A stretch of 64,000 nucleotides of DNA from contig NC_067285.1 of assembly GCF_020740795.1 (NCBI RefSeq), positions 91,285,152 through 91,349,151 of the forward strand, written 5' to 3'. Position numbers and translations under genes: made by a program. Positions 39,401 to 46,252 of this stretch are shown here, piece after piece (the first letter of the stretch is position 1; each line of letters begins with the position of its first letter). The notes beneath the pieces are model-generated. The model ran no database searches. It was not told the DNA's origin and saw nothing but the letters and a program-made list of their open reading frames with translations. Origin of the DNA: Apus apus. Its lineage: Eukaryota > Chordata > Aves > Apodiformes > Apodidae.

Positions 39401-41547
39401 AAAAGAACAGCAACAGCATCTGGAACTGAAAATATTCATCAAAAACCAGAAGAAAAAAATGTAGATGAAACAGGACCATCACTCGCAGCAAAAACCAGGA
39501 GAGGGCGTCCATCCAAACCTGAACCTCAGGGTACCACTGCAAAAAATGAGGAAACAAATAAACCACCTGTCAGGGGAAGGAAAAGGGCAGCAGTCAGTCA
39601 AGAAAGTCCAGGGAGTATAGAGGCAGGTAATGCTAAAGCACCAAAACAGCAAGACACAGCAAAAAAGCCAGCAGCAGCACAGAGGCAAATTGATCTACAA
39701 AGGTAAAAACAAATAAATTGTAAAACACTTGGGTGAGGTCAGCCTTTCCTGTCTCCAGATAGACACAATTATAACAGATCTAGCATAGTTAAAGGGCACA
39801 GCTAAACCACAATGATCTATAAATGTCATGGCCCAACATACATTTATGTTGTGTTCTGTTTTGCAAAGTAACTACCAGTGCAGCTGGAATTGGAAAAATT
39901 ATTTTGTTGGTCAGAACAGGATCATCTAACCTGTTTTTACCAACTTTTATTTTTTGTCTGTTAGTCCTGGTTCCCCTTTTACTGGCCTTGATACATAAAA
40001 AAAAGAGTTGAGGGTGTTTCAGTGCATTAATTAATGTTGGGGACACAGGAATTCAAGTGCTCTGTTCTGCTTCAGGTCATTGATAACAAAAGCTTGGTAA
40101 TGGACCATCTTTAATGAACACAACAAATTCTAATTCTAACTATCTTTCTTTTATGATATTTTGGGTCTGTGCTTGTTTGCTATGAACACTATTTTAATAT
40201 ACATTTCAAGTAAATGAAAAGCAGAATATGGAACTGTGCAAACTACAAAACAGCTCTTAGATGATAATTTATTTTTATATATATATACTCCAGTGTTTAA
40301 ATGTGTTGATTTGTTTTCCAATATAAACAAACAAAAAATTCACATAAGCACTGAGAAATGTGGTTAGCTGAATCTCATACAATAATAATTTTAATGCAAA
40401 AGTGTCCAAAGTTGTAAAGCAATACAGTAAGGTCAGCAAACCAGTGGACTGAAAGAAATCACAAAATAATGGAAGAAAGAATCCTTGGAATGGTTTCTTT
40501 CTAGAGATTCTGTAACTTGAAGATCTCTCAGAGAACCTTGATCTAAAATAATTGCACCTTTTCTTCTCACAGCAAGGTTCCTAACACCAGTAAATTGTTT
40601 CAAGAGGGTACTCTTTGTGTACTTTCTTGCAATGCTTGTTTTATTCACCAGATTTCTTTCAGTCTATCCATAGCCTGTAATAAGCCACCTGTACCAAATA
40701 GCTTCTTTAAAATATGTAATACCTCAGTATTTCTTGAAAAAATACCCAAACATTGTTAACATTTTTCAGAAGCCAGGTGCTTGGAAGTGATGGAGATTCA
40801 CTGTTGGAGATAGACTCAAGTCCAGAATATTCCCAAAATGCAATGGATCTCTTTAAGGCCTGTGGGAGCAGCCAGGAAGATACTGAGGATACAGAGTTAG
40901 CAGAGGGAGGCTTCCTTAAGGTGTAGCAGGCATCTTACATAGGACAATTTTGTGGTTTTTATTGTAGCTTATACAGTAAGGAATCAAAGAGATCTGTCTT
41001 CTAGAAGAATTTCTGTAAAAATAGCTGTTTCTGACTGGATTATTTGTTTTTAAGTAGACATGTACAAGTTACTGTAAATACTTGAAAAACATTTGAAGTA
41101 GTGCTTGTTCTTACGTAAGACAGGCTATTTTAATAAACCTAGGTAATTAAATACAGTTAATCAGAACAGGTTACCATCTTTATTCTCTGATTCCAGTGAA
41201 AGCTATGGATAAATGTATTTCTGTTTATGCTGAAAAAATATTGCTCAATTACGATATTATTATTCAAATTGTGTATTTACAAGTTTATCAGGATGTTGTT
41301 CGGAACAGTAGTGCAATTCAGTTATACTCAATTGTGTAATTGTTGAGAAGGTACAAGATGGAGTTGCAAGAATCACAGTATAAAGAGTGTAAAAGCTAAA
41401 ATGTAAATTATATAGGTAGGATTTTGATTCAGAATAAATGGTAAATTTCCATGTCCTTACAATTAACTTCTATTTCCTTTTCTCTCCCCCTGTGCCCCCT
41501 CTCCCCCAAAGGTAAAAAGAAAACTCGCTCGAAAAGGGAGGAAGTGA
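3374..41547 (+). CDS. PDS5A: PDS5A, cohesin-associated HEAT-repeat protein (5'-partial, spliced, 26 common coding exons plus 2 alternative 3' exons)
   Basis: PDS5 proteins are nuclear HEAT-repeat scaffolds that bind the cohesin ring through RAD21. With WAPL they promote cohesin release; with sororin and the acetyltransferases they support cohesion. Exons at 3,374-39,702 join in a single open frame with consistent phases and GT-AG borders, giving 1,117 residues to the stop at 39,706. I identify PDS5A rather than PDS5B from paralogue-specific stretches, for example [36 protein letters not shown] and [20 protein letters not shown]. The missing ~220 N-terminal residues must be encoded upstream, so the promoter, start codon and N-terminal binding pocket are not here. 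The HEAT-repeat body runs to about exon 24 of the window. The last three common exons encode a low-complexity, charged tail with an AT-hook. Three alternative C-termini are possible (1,117, 1,168 or 1,178 residues from this window). Gene assignment is very secure; isoform use is inferred. Confidence 0.97.
4555..4695 (+). CDS. PDS5A: PDS5A coding exon 2 in window
   Basis: Encodes 47 residues, [15 protein letters not shown] to MPQLEFKLK, phase 0 to phase 0, between ctag and gtaggt. Helical HEAT-repeat sequence. The [18 protein letters not shown] stretch is typical of PDS5A; PDS5B differs at several of these positions. Confidence 0.96.
5772..5887 (+). CDS. PDS5A: PDS5A coding exon 3 in window
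   Basis: 116 bases encoding [19 protein letters not shown] to WQCFLG plus two bases of the next Arg codon. Acceptor tttttag, donor gtgaga. HEAT-repeat segment. Confidence 0.96.
6613..6707 (+). CDS. PDS5A: PDS5A coding exon 4 in window
   Basis: 95 bases encoding [19 protein letters not shown] to [10 protein letters not shown], followed by donor gtgaga. This is one of the most conserved HEAT repeats of PDS5 proteins. Confidence 0.96.
7587..7732 (+). CDS. PDS5A: PDS5A coding exon 5 in window
   Basis: 146 bases encoding [18 protein letters not shown] through [13 protein letters not shown]. Acceptor taacag, donor gtaagt. Highly conserved PDS5 core. It is followed by the longest intron of the window (4.7 kb). 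Confidence 0.97.
7733..12425 (+). other. PDS5A 4.7-kb intron containing an ancient CR1-type relic
   Basis: The longest intron in the window. Its first third holds a degraded minus-oriented CR1-type LINE (listed separately). The rest, about 9,860-12,425, is AT-rich with nothing recognisable. Confidence 0.7.
7977..9360 (-). mobile_element. Ancient, degraded CR1/L3-type LINE relic
   Basis: The plus strand reads like the complement of the old amniote CR1 3' half. It starts near agaacataagaattg, then shows the 'tagcccagtat' and 'gaactctgttccatgaa' segments, 'cttgtttgttttaaac', 'ctccactccattgctttccaagct' (in part) and 'ttcaaggtgtgcacc', in the expected order. The part up to about 8,530 is convincing. 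The extension to 9,360 (and possibly 9,850) is weaker. The match is from memory of the family consensus, with many substitutions and gaps, so the insertion is very old. No coding capacity remains. Confidence 0.55.
12426..12577 (+). CDS. PDS5A: PDS5A coding exon 6 in window
   Basis: 152 bases encoding [18 protein letters not shown] to [10 protein letters not shown] plus AA. Acceptor ctcaag, donor gtgagt. HEAT repeat. Confidence 0.97.
12578..15952 (+). other. PDS5A 3.4-kb intron
   Basis: AT-rich intron with a G/T-rich low-complexity stretch at about 13,426-13,498. No repeat family, RNA gene or coding frame could be supported. Confidence 0.65.
13426..13498 (+). repeat. GT/T-rich low-complexity tract
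   Basis: Irregular repeats of tttggttttgtttgg type running into a T run. Simple-sequence character only. Confidence 0.6.
15953..16066 (+). CDS. PDS5A: PDS5A coding exon 7 in window
   Basis: 114 bases encoding [18 protein letters not shown] to [10 protein letters not shown] plus AA. Acceptor cctgcag, donor gtgagt. Confidence 0.97.
16706..16787 (+). CDS. PDS5A: PDS5A coding exon 8 in window
   Basis: 82 bases encoding [17 protein letters not shown] to LHKQPT, ending phase 0. The [15 protein letters not shown] segment separates it from PDS5B. The donor is gtacgg, weaker than its neighbours. Confidence 0.96.
17514..17562 (+). CDS. PDS5A: PDS5A coding exon 9 in window (49 nt)
   Basis: A short exon encoding [16 protein letters not shown] plus one base, with acceptor cctcag and donor gtaagt. 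It is too short to stand out as an open frame but is required to keep phase between its neighbours. Confidence 0.95.
17683..17822 (+). CDS. PDS5A: PDS5A coding exon 10 in window
   Basis: 140 bases encoding [18 protein letters not shown] to SCKQADVCV, only 120 bases after the previous exon. Contains the conserved [11 protein letters not shown]ys cluster of PDS5 proteins. Donor gtaaga. Confidence 0.97.
18617..18732 (+). CDS. PDS5A: PDS5A coding exon 11 in window
   Basis: 116 bases encoding [19 protein letters not shown] to [10 protein letters not shown] plus AG. Acceptor ttatag, donor gtaagt. Confidence 0.97.
19458..19563 (+). CDS. PDS5A: PDS5A coding exon 12 in window
   Basis: 106 bases encoding [21 protein letters not shown] to IRAGLELLK. 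It contains an acidic DDEEE loop within the HEAT array. Acceptor atttcag, donor gtaatc. Confidence 0.97.
21011..21171 (+). CDS. PDS5A: PDS5A coding exon 13 in window
   Basis: 161 bases encoding [19 protein letters not shown] to ETDLPQIR plus TC. Acceptor ctgtag, donor gtgagt. HEAT repeats of the central body. Confidence 0.97.
22812..22935 (+). CDS. PDS5A: PDS5A coding exon 14 in window
   Basis: 124 bases encoding [18 protein letters not shown] to [13 protein letters not shown]. Acceptor tttacag, donor gtatgt. Confidence 0.97.
23991..24149 (+). CDS. PDS5A: PDS5A coding exon 15 in window
   Basis: 159 bases, phase 0 to 0, encoding [19 protein letters not shown] to VKDLLMNDR. Acceptor cctcag, donor gtaagt. 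Confidence 0.97.
24397..24465 (+). CDS. PDS5A: PDS5A coding exon 16 in window (69 nt)
   Basis: Encodes the 23 residues [16 protein letters not shown]...LAK. Both ends are phase 0, so it could be skipped without a frameshift. Acceptor ctgtag, donor gtgaat. Confidence 0.96.
25126..25262 (+). CDS. PDS5A: PDS5A coding exon 17 in window
   Basis: 137 bases encoding [19 protein letters not shown] to DLTEQKRI plus AG. Acceptor gatag, donor gtcagg. Confidence 0.97.
25978..26101 (+). CDS. PDS5A: PDS5A coding exon 18 in window
   Basis: 124 bases encoding [19 protein letters not shown] to FQLCALVIN, after a T-rich tract. Acceptor tgtatag, donor gtaagt. Confidence 0.97.
26344..26548 (+). CDS. PDS5A: PDS5A coding exon 19 in window
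   Basis: 205 bases encoding [18 protein letters not shown] to [11 protein letters not shown] plus G. It is one of the largest HEAT-body exons. Donor gtcagt. A CR1 fragment begins about 80 bases downstream of this donor. Confidence 0.97.
26627..26945 (+). mobile_element. CR1 LINE 3'-end fragment
   Basis: Contains the CR1 terminal landmarks in order: 'agggtgacagagcattggaa', 'caggctaccctgggaggttg', 'gagatattcaaaacctgcct', 'ttggactagatgatctctag', 'aggtcccttccaactctg', ending in an attctgtga-type tail. This is the 3' end of the reverse-transcriptase ORF plus the short 3' UTR. It is truncated at the 5' end, as is usual for CR1. It lies in the intron after PDS5A window exon 19, in the same orientation as the gene. 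Confidence 0.9.
27385..27499 (+). CDS. PDS5A: PDS5A coding exon 20 in window
   Basis: 115 bases encoding [19 protein letters not shown] to VDQLRDVK plus GA. Acceptor ctgtag, donor gtaagt. Confidence 0.97.
27500..30469 (+). other. PDS5A 3.0-kb intron
   Basis: AT-rich, with a poly-A run near 28,168-28,179. No repeat family, RNA gene or coding frame could be supported. The paired open frames at 28,627-28,847 look like chance. Confidence 0.6.
30470..30602 (+). CDS. PDS5A: PDS5A coding exon 21 in window
   Basis: 133 bases encoding [19 protein letters not shown] to PDEPKANE. Acceptor ttcttag, donor gtaaga. Confidence 0.97.
31244..31363 (+). CDS. PDS5A: PDS5A coding exon 22 in window
   Basis: 120 bases, phase 0 to 0, encoding [19 protein letters not shown] to FFTQPEK. 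This is the last part of the helical body. Acceptor cttcag, donor gtaaat. Confidence 0.97.
32467..32510 (+). repeat. Mixed TG / ATAA / AT microsatellite
   Basis: Adjacent short tracts of TG, AAAT and AT units, about 60 bases upstream of the acceptor at 32,571. Confidence 0.8.
32571..32633 (+). CDS. PDS5A: PDS5A coding exon 23 in window (63 nt)
   Basis: Encodes 21 residues, [17 protein letters not shown]...GK, phase 0 to 0. Acceptor atacag, donor gtactg. Like the 69-nt exon it could be skipped in frame. Confidence 0.95.
32634..35269 (+). other. PDS5A 2.6-kb intron containing an ancient CR1-type relic
   Basis: Contains a purine/pyrimidine and CA-rich stretch at about 33,055-33,180 and the degraded CR1-type relic at about 34,092-34,425. 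The remainder is unassigned AT-rich sequence. Confidence 0.6.
34092..34425 (-). mobile_element. Ancient, degraded CR1-type LINE 3' fragment
   Basis: The plus strand shows, in order, 'cccactgactcagacc', 'cagtcctttttggcctgg', a damaged central part, 'ctgctctggttttgaacctc', and 'cttgtggcagtaggtgcctc'. This is the layout of the old amniote CR1 3' end read backwards ('...gggtcagaccaaaggtcc...tagcccagtat...'). It is strongly diverged. Assigned from memory of the consensus. Confidence 0.5.
35270..35415 (+). CDS. PDS5A: PDS5A coding exon 24 in window (start of disordered tail)
   Basis: 146 bases encoding [20 protein letters not shown] to SSAGNRS plus AG. It is Ser/Thr/Gly-rich with no helical pattern and marks the start of the C-terminal tail. 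Acceptor ttttag, donor gtacag. Confidence 0.96.
35416..36618 (+). other. PDS5A intron with (TTA)n microsatellite
   Basis: A 1.2-kb AT-rich intron. A (TTA)n tract of about eight units lies at 36,521-36,545, about 75 bases before the acceptor. No other element was seen. Confidence 0.65.
36521..36545 (+). repeat. (TTA)n microsatellite
   Basis: About eight uninterrupted TTA/ATT units close to the acceptor of window exon 25. Confidence 0.9.
36619..36721 (+). CDS. PDS5A: PDS5A coding exon 25 in window
   Basis: 103 bases encoding [19 protein letters not shown] then [16 protein letters not shown]. Acceptor taccag, donor gtatgt. An acidic Ser-rich part is followed by the conserved VRIISVTP segment of PDS5A. 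Confidence 0.96.
36722..39349 (+). other. PDS5A 2.6-kb intron containing a CR1 copy
   Basis: Holds a CR1 fragment at about 37,210-37,955 and a T14 run near 38,640. The remainder is unassigned. Confidence 0.65.
37210..37955 (+). mobile_element. CR1 LINE 3' fragment, diverged
   Basis: Begins near 'aaggtaaatgtgaagtcctg' and shows 'cctggggcaccatcccagtg', 'ttaggccacacctggaacac', 'gcagagggccagaaggatga', 'agcagttgtcatatgaagaa' and 'ttcagcctggagaagggaag', ending with 'atgattctgtgattctg'. These are CR1 reverse-transcriptase C-terminal and 3' UTR landmarks in order. The frame is broken repeatedly. Same orientation as PDS5A. Confidence 0.88.
39350..39706 (+). CDS. PDS5A: PDS5A coding exon 26 in window; AT-hook tail; ends at TAA if not spliced
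   Basis: Encodes [19 protein letters not shown] through AQRQIDLQR. If the transcript is not spliced after 39,702, the stop TAA is at 39,704-39,706, which gives the C-terminus known for vertebrate PDS5A. The basic, Lys/Arg/Pro-rich sequence holds an AT-hook core RGRP (39,500-39,511, in [11 protein letters not shown]) and a second basic run RGRKRAA, so DNA binding and nuclear localisation are likely. The same bases also form a good splice donor, AAAG|GTAAAA, at 39,703, which leads to the alternative exon at 40,770. Confidence 0.95.
   Translation, partial: EINSEQATQGNSTERGKKRTATASGTENIHQKPEEKNVDETGPSLAAKTRRGRPSKPEPQGTTAKNEETNKPPVRGRKRAAVSQESPGSIEAGNAKAPKQQDTAKKPAAAQRQIDLQR
40770..40920 (+). CDS. 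PDS5A: PDS5A alternative C-terminal exon (acidic/serine-rich)
   Basis: Acceptor atttttcag, with phase matching the donor at 39,703. It reads 50 residues after [23 protein letters not shown] then [19 protein letters not shown] and [10 protein letters not shown]. The coding character is good: acidic, with SSP and SSQE motifs and no chance stop. At its end, AAG|GTGTAG is both a possible, weak donor and an in-frame Val-stop (40,921-40,926). It corresponds in position and composition to the acidic segment near the end of PDS5B. It is inferred from sequence; transcripts are not seen here. Confidence 0.75.
41132..41137 (+). terminator. candidate poly(A) signal AATAAA (short PDS5A isoforms)
   Basis: AATAAA lies between the two alternative terminal exons. 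A Pumilio-type TGTAAATA is upstream at 41,073-41,080. It could serve transcripts that stop at 39,706 or 40,926. Confidence 0.35.
41512..41547 (+). CDS. PDS5A: PDS5A alternative terminal coding exon (basic 11-residue end)
   Basis: Preceded by a long pyrimidine tract and acceptor cccccaaag. In phase with the donor at 40,921 it encodes [11 protein letters not shown] followed by TGA (41,545-41,547). From memory, PDS5B ends in VRRRSAKRERR. The two 11-mers align without gaps and both start at Val, which strongly supports a homologous terminal exon. It is too short for open-frame detection. Confidence 0.75.
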   Translation, partial: VKRKLARKGRK

Positions 41548-42276
41548 AGGCCAAATAAAGGCATGCTCCAAGCTTCTGCAAAAACTAGGATTCAGAAATT
41601 TCCTGTACAGGAACTGAAATTACTTCAAAACACACAGCTTTCAGCTCTGAAACCAGAAGGAAAAAACTATGCTTCCCTTTCACACGAAATTAATCCTTCT
41701 CGATGGAAATGTAAAGCAGAAACTCTTGAGAAAGAGGCTAAAAGCATCTGTACTTATTTCCCCAGAGACTTTTTTTATGAAAAGTCAATAATTAAGCAAA
41801 TTGCTTAACACTTGGTTCCAGTTCCTGCATTCTGGAGTTTAAAAGTGTATTTACACCATTAATTTTCATGCTGCATTTTTTTTTTAAAAGAAAGTCAGAG
41901 GAGGTCCTTACACTGACATTGAAAATTCATAATCCTAGAGCCAGGTATTCCCATATTTCACAGAAAAAGTAGAAGTCTACTGAACGGATTTTAAACAAGA
42001 CTAGAGATTAAAAAAAAAAAAATCACAAAAAAATTTTTTTGCTTTACTTTTGGAGACTGTTTTATGTATAATTCTTTCTGCCTGCCTACTTTTCTGCAAA
42101 AATAAGATGTACAGATTTCAGTTCCCTGCTATGAAAAGTCATGTGGTGGCAATTTTATAAATGTTGCTTTCTGATTTTTATCAGAGTGGGAAAGTAATCA
42201 CTTAAAATTATTATTAATTCGCAAGTAGACATTTCATTTTTTAATTTTCCCTCCATTTTAGTTTAATATAATTTGC

Positions 42277-42290
42277 AATAAATGTACATA
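42277..42290 (+). terminator. internal poly(A) signal fused to a Pumilio-type element
   Basis: AATAAA (42,277-42,282) is followed immediately by TGTACATA (42,283-42,290), a match to the Pumilio consensus UGUANAUA, and then a GT-rich stretch. Probably an upstream alternative 3' end. Confidence 0.45.
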
Positions 42291-42703
42291 TTGATGTTTG
42301 TTTTATAAAAACATATATCACTTTTAAGTGTTTTTACTCCTGCGGTTCTGTTGGAATATTCAAAATTTTAAAGGAGTAAAGACAGTCCAGCATTTGATTT
42401 TATAATGTTTGTCACCAGATTTTTATTATTGATGTAAAGAAAACACAAAAATCAATTTTTAAAAATAGTTGGACTTTGGCAGCTTTGTAAGGAAAGTTGG
42501 AAATGTTTAGGATTGCTCTCAATTTTAAGCATTGTGCTGATTGGAAGTAAGTCTGTTTTGCATTTTGTCTTCCTGTCCAGGCTCATTTTTTAATGTTTAT
42601 TTTAGAAGATTGTTGCATCAATATTATGTTTCCTGGCATTGTTCAGCATAGATACAGTGTACACTTTTATGTACACATGATCATATTTAAGTTTGTTGCA
42701 TAA

Positions 42704-42709
42704 AATAAA
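42704..42709 (+). terminator. poly(A) signal AATAAA, likely main PDS5A 3' end
   Basis: AATAAA followed within about 20 bases by a GT-containing stretch (ggtgtcatgtgg) and a T-rich run, the layout of a vertebrate cleavage site. Cleavage is expected near 42,722-42,730. Confidence 0.65.
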
Positions 42710-43688
42710 CGCTTCTAGGTGTCATGTGGCAGTCTTTTATTTTTTAATTTTTTCCTTTTTTTTTTTTTTTCTCCACAGAAAACTGTTTGCATGGTCTTGG
42801 ATGTTCATAGAAACAAATACTATCTTGAGCAAAGAAGTTGCAATGCAGACAGTTACGTAGTTGGAAAGGTGGGCTTTTTAGGTGAAGTGGTGGTGTAGAG
42901 TTGTATGGGAAGAAGGGGGTTGGTCTGCAGAGGGACAGTGAACAGAGGCTTTGTTTCCCTCTGCCTCAGTTCCCCATTTCTCTCTGCACCTTTTGAAGTC
43001 TCTTGATGCAGTGTAGAAGAGCTGGATACTGGTGACATTAGGTAAGGAATACTTGCTTCCTATCACGGATAGGGCACAGTTGTGTGCTGTTAAACAGTGA
43101 CTAGGTCTCTCTTACTGAGTCTTTAACTGGTGGTAGTTATTTTTCTGTATAACTGGTCTAACAGTTATTTTCTCTGTAACGGAGAAAATCAGATGCTTTT
43201 CATAGTATATGTAGCAGGGTATGTAACTCTTTCTGAAGCAACCTGCAGTGCTTTGACTTGAAGGATTTGAAATGCTTTTGGCAGAAGGAGACTGGGAGAT
43301 TTTAAAAGCATTTAATTACACATCCATTGAGGTTTTGATTTCTAAAACTGAAATAATTTCACAAGATGGATTTACTGATCATAATGCTCTGGTCACATAC
43401 TTCTCTCATCCAAAAGTTACAGTGTTTCAGTTTACATCAATTGTAAAATGTATTTGTTAGAGGTTTTTAGGTGCTACCTAGAAAAGAAACTCTTTTAGAA
43501 ATATCTCTGGTACCTAGTGGTTGTGCCTTTAACAGTGATTTGAAATCTGGACTTGACAAATCTTGCAAATATTCAGAATTGTTTCCAAAAGCTTTAATTT
43601 TTGTGAGGTGGATAATTGTCGAGTGGTTTTCTTTTTTCTTTTTTTGAGTCAGTTTTTAATCAGTTCAAATGTAAAGTTACTTAAGGAA

Positions 43689-43745
43689 TCATCATAGAAT
43701 AATATAGGTTAGGACGGGCTTCTGGAGTTTCAGTGCCGTGCTCAA
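43689..43745 (-). mobile_element. Short CR1 3'-end-like fragment
   Basis: The plus strand reads 'atcatagaataatataggtt' then 'aggacgggcttctggag', which is the complement of the CR1 tail and terminal region. Only about 57 bases can be matched by eye. Confidence 0.45.
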
Positions 43746-46015
43746 CAGTTTTCCATTGTCTTTCTACAGTTATATAGAGTTTCTTCTATTTTCTTCAGAG
43801 GGACATTTGAGTTACTTCCCTGTGTTGATTATCAGTATAATCAAAGAGAAGTAGTGCTGGGCACAATTGGCTAAGCAAAAATGCAGTATGCAAACTGAAG
43901 GAAAGATCTACTAGTGGCCTACTTGTTTTTTTTCAGAACTTGCCCCAGACAAGGCTACTAGTGGAATTTCTTTGCCTTCCTCCTGTCTCTCCCTCACCGA
44001 AGTTGAGCACACGTGGTACATGTTAGAGTTGCCTCAGCAATGGACATCTTTGTCTAGGAACAGTATCCCCTCAAGCCAGGGGTCCTTACATCGGTCTTGC
44101 TTGTGACAGCAAGTAGTTGAAACCATCAGCCTTTATAACAAATACAGGGAAGTACAGGCAGAATTTTTATACATGCATAATTTATGCATTGCTAGTGCTT
44201 CATCTGGTGCTTTAAAAACAAATTATATTATAGTAATCAGTATAAAAATGTGGAATTGAAGGCAAATTATTCCAAAGGAGGTTTCAGTTTTGTACTTGGA
44301 CATATATTAGTTTTTAAATATTCTACATAAGAATGAGGATTCTCTCATTGTAATAAGAAAATTGGTGGTCAGAAGTTTTCACTTGTTAATGTGTGATAAA
44401 GAATAAAAGGAAGCCCGATAAAATTCAGTTTTATGGCTTTTATCCCTTGTAGGATTTAAAGGTTTCACATTGTTATATAGTTAGAGCTAAGTTCTCATAG
44501 TCTTTTAAGTTCCCATCTTCATACAGATGTGGCTTTGTTTCTTAACAGACATACTTTTATTTTGTTTCTTTGTGGACCACACGGCTTTCACAACAGTGAG
44601 ACAGGAAGGCTCTCCTGAGAACATGCTTTATCAAGTACTAAATTAAGCCGCTATCACTCAGCAAAATTTAATCTGAATAGTTGTTTCAGATACTTTCTAG
44701 AGCAATCTTAAACACGAAAAATACTATGTGTTACAAATCTTCTGTGCATGCTGACAAGTCTGTAAGTTTTAGAACTGATAACAAATCCTAATCTGAAATG
44801 TACTTCCAGCTATTGGATACTTTGCACACATTGTTGGACCAAGTTCAGCATCAGAGTGGCTCTTGAGTTTCAAGTTAAGACTGGGGCTGTCATTGAACTG
44901 TCTCCACTAAAAATCCAAAAACAGGTTTACATAGGGTACAGCAAGGAGTTAACGGCATTTAACAAAATCCTTCTGTACAGCAGCCCTTGATGTTTTCCTT
45001 GACGCTTGCCCCTGCTTAAATTTCTGATGAGAGAATAGTCCTGCTGATGAGTAAGTACCCCAGGTGCTCACACCATCAGAGGGAAGATCAAATCGTAAGA
45101 TAAAATACTTCTAAACTTCAAAGATTAACAGCAGCTTCCATTCCTTAAGGTGGTTTTAAGCCTGACAGTTCCCCAAATCCATTTGCCTTGGTTCCTTTGT
45201 AGGCAGCAAACAAGACCAGACTTCGTCAGAAGCAGAACTTGGTAATCCTGGTACAGGAGCAGAGGTGATGGCTGACAGCCTCTCCCTTCCTGCTGCACAG
45301 CCTGGGTCAGGAGAGTGGATCCAAAATTTCTTATTCCTCTGGTGTTTGCCACATGAGACACCAAAGGGGGTGAGTGATCCAATTTCTTCATTGGACCTCA
45401 CACTCTGTAATCTTCTGATTACAGAAGGTGGCCAGTCCTGTGGCTCCATCAGCGATTCCTTAGCACAAAGTCACTGTGGTGACCCACAGAATGACTACTT
45501 TCACAAATCTGACTCAATAGAAATGCTTTGAATTTGGAGTAGGAACATCCCTCACTTTTGTGCAAGTTCCCAGTCTTAATATCTGCAGTACAAAAGGAAA
45601 TTAGCAAGTCTGGGGCATTTGCAGCTTCTTGTAAAGAAATGAGTGCGACCACAGCAAGAGGTCTGCGCAGGCTTGTCCCAGGCTACAAAAGCTGAAGAGG
45701 CAGTTGTGCTTATTCCAGCTGTGCTTACTTCCAGTCACTGGTGGGAGTAGCATTGCACCTGAACTCAGCCAGTGTCACACGAGCCTGAAGACAATGGTGT
45801 CGCTCACAGAAGCTTGACACAACCTGCCCATGAAGAATTACTGGAATTACTGCCCACAAACAAGCAGCGTGCAGTCATCATGCCATTGCCCTGGAAGAAG
45901 TCCTCCTGCTAACCTGATGGAAAGGCCTTCCTGACCTGTAACAGAGCATCTTCTCTCTGTTTCTGCCTAGCAAAAGTCATTACAAACTTTTATCAGGGAA
46001 CTGTCCAACTGTGCA

Positions 46016-46252
46016 ATGGCTGGGTGGTACAAGCCAACAGGAGGAAGGGTCAGGGCTTATGGTGACCCCTTTAGCTTTGACAAGAAACAATTCTATGATT
46101 TTAAGAAGCCATTCAACTTTGAACCTGGTGGATTCATCAATAACGGTGCAGCTAGGTCAGCAGACCCTAGACATCCACAGGCAACGCAGCTGGGTCTGGT
46201 GTTACCTGATGAGGAGGGATGGCCATCAGGAGACATACCTGCTCTTCAGTAG
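46016..46252 (+). other. Unassigned 78-codon open frame with good start context
   Basis: The ATG at 46,016 sits in a favourable context (gcaATGG) and the frame ends at TAG 46,250-46,252. The peptide starts MAGWYKPTGGRVRAYGDPFS and continues with an aromatic, Lys-rich part (DKKQFYDFKKPFNFEPGGF). The composition is unlike the Leu/Ser-rich chance frames around it. I do not recognise it. It could be a relic of a retroelement or processed gene, a lineage-specific short protein, or chance. No upstream exon, promoter or poly(A) site is evident. Confidence 0.15.

Larger units (their letters stand above)
39707..41511 (+). other. Alternative intron / 3' UTR region around the PDS5A 3' exons
   Basis: Depending on isoform this is 3' UTR (after the TAA at 39,706), or two introns flanking the alternative exon 40,770-40,920. 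AT-rich. An early AATAAA lies at 39,712-39,717, only six bases after the stop. Confidence 0.55.
41548..42725 (+). other. PDS5A: PDS5A 3' UTR (long isoform)
   Basis: AT-rich sequence after the TGA at 41,547 with no coding character. The open frame at 41,563-41,808 has no recognisable family. Poly(A) signals are listed separately. For the 39,706-stop isoform, the 3' UTR would begin at 39,707 and include the alternative exons, unless an earlier site is used, such as the AATAAA at 41,132. Confidence 0.6.

Noticed and set aside
41563..41808. 81-codon open frame just after the alternative PDS5A stop
   Set aside because: It lies in the 3' UTR, is out of phase with PDS5A and has no family character.
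45156..45449. 97-codon minus-strand open frame, overlapping a second frame of 88 codons
   Set aside because: No recognisable domain, several overlapping frames of similar length on both strands, as expected from GC-richer sequence. Kept only as part of the unexplained island.
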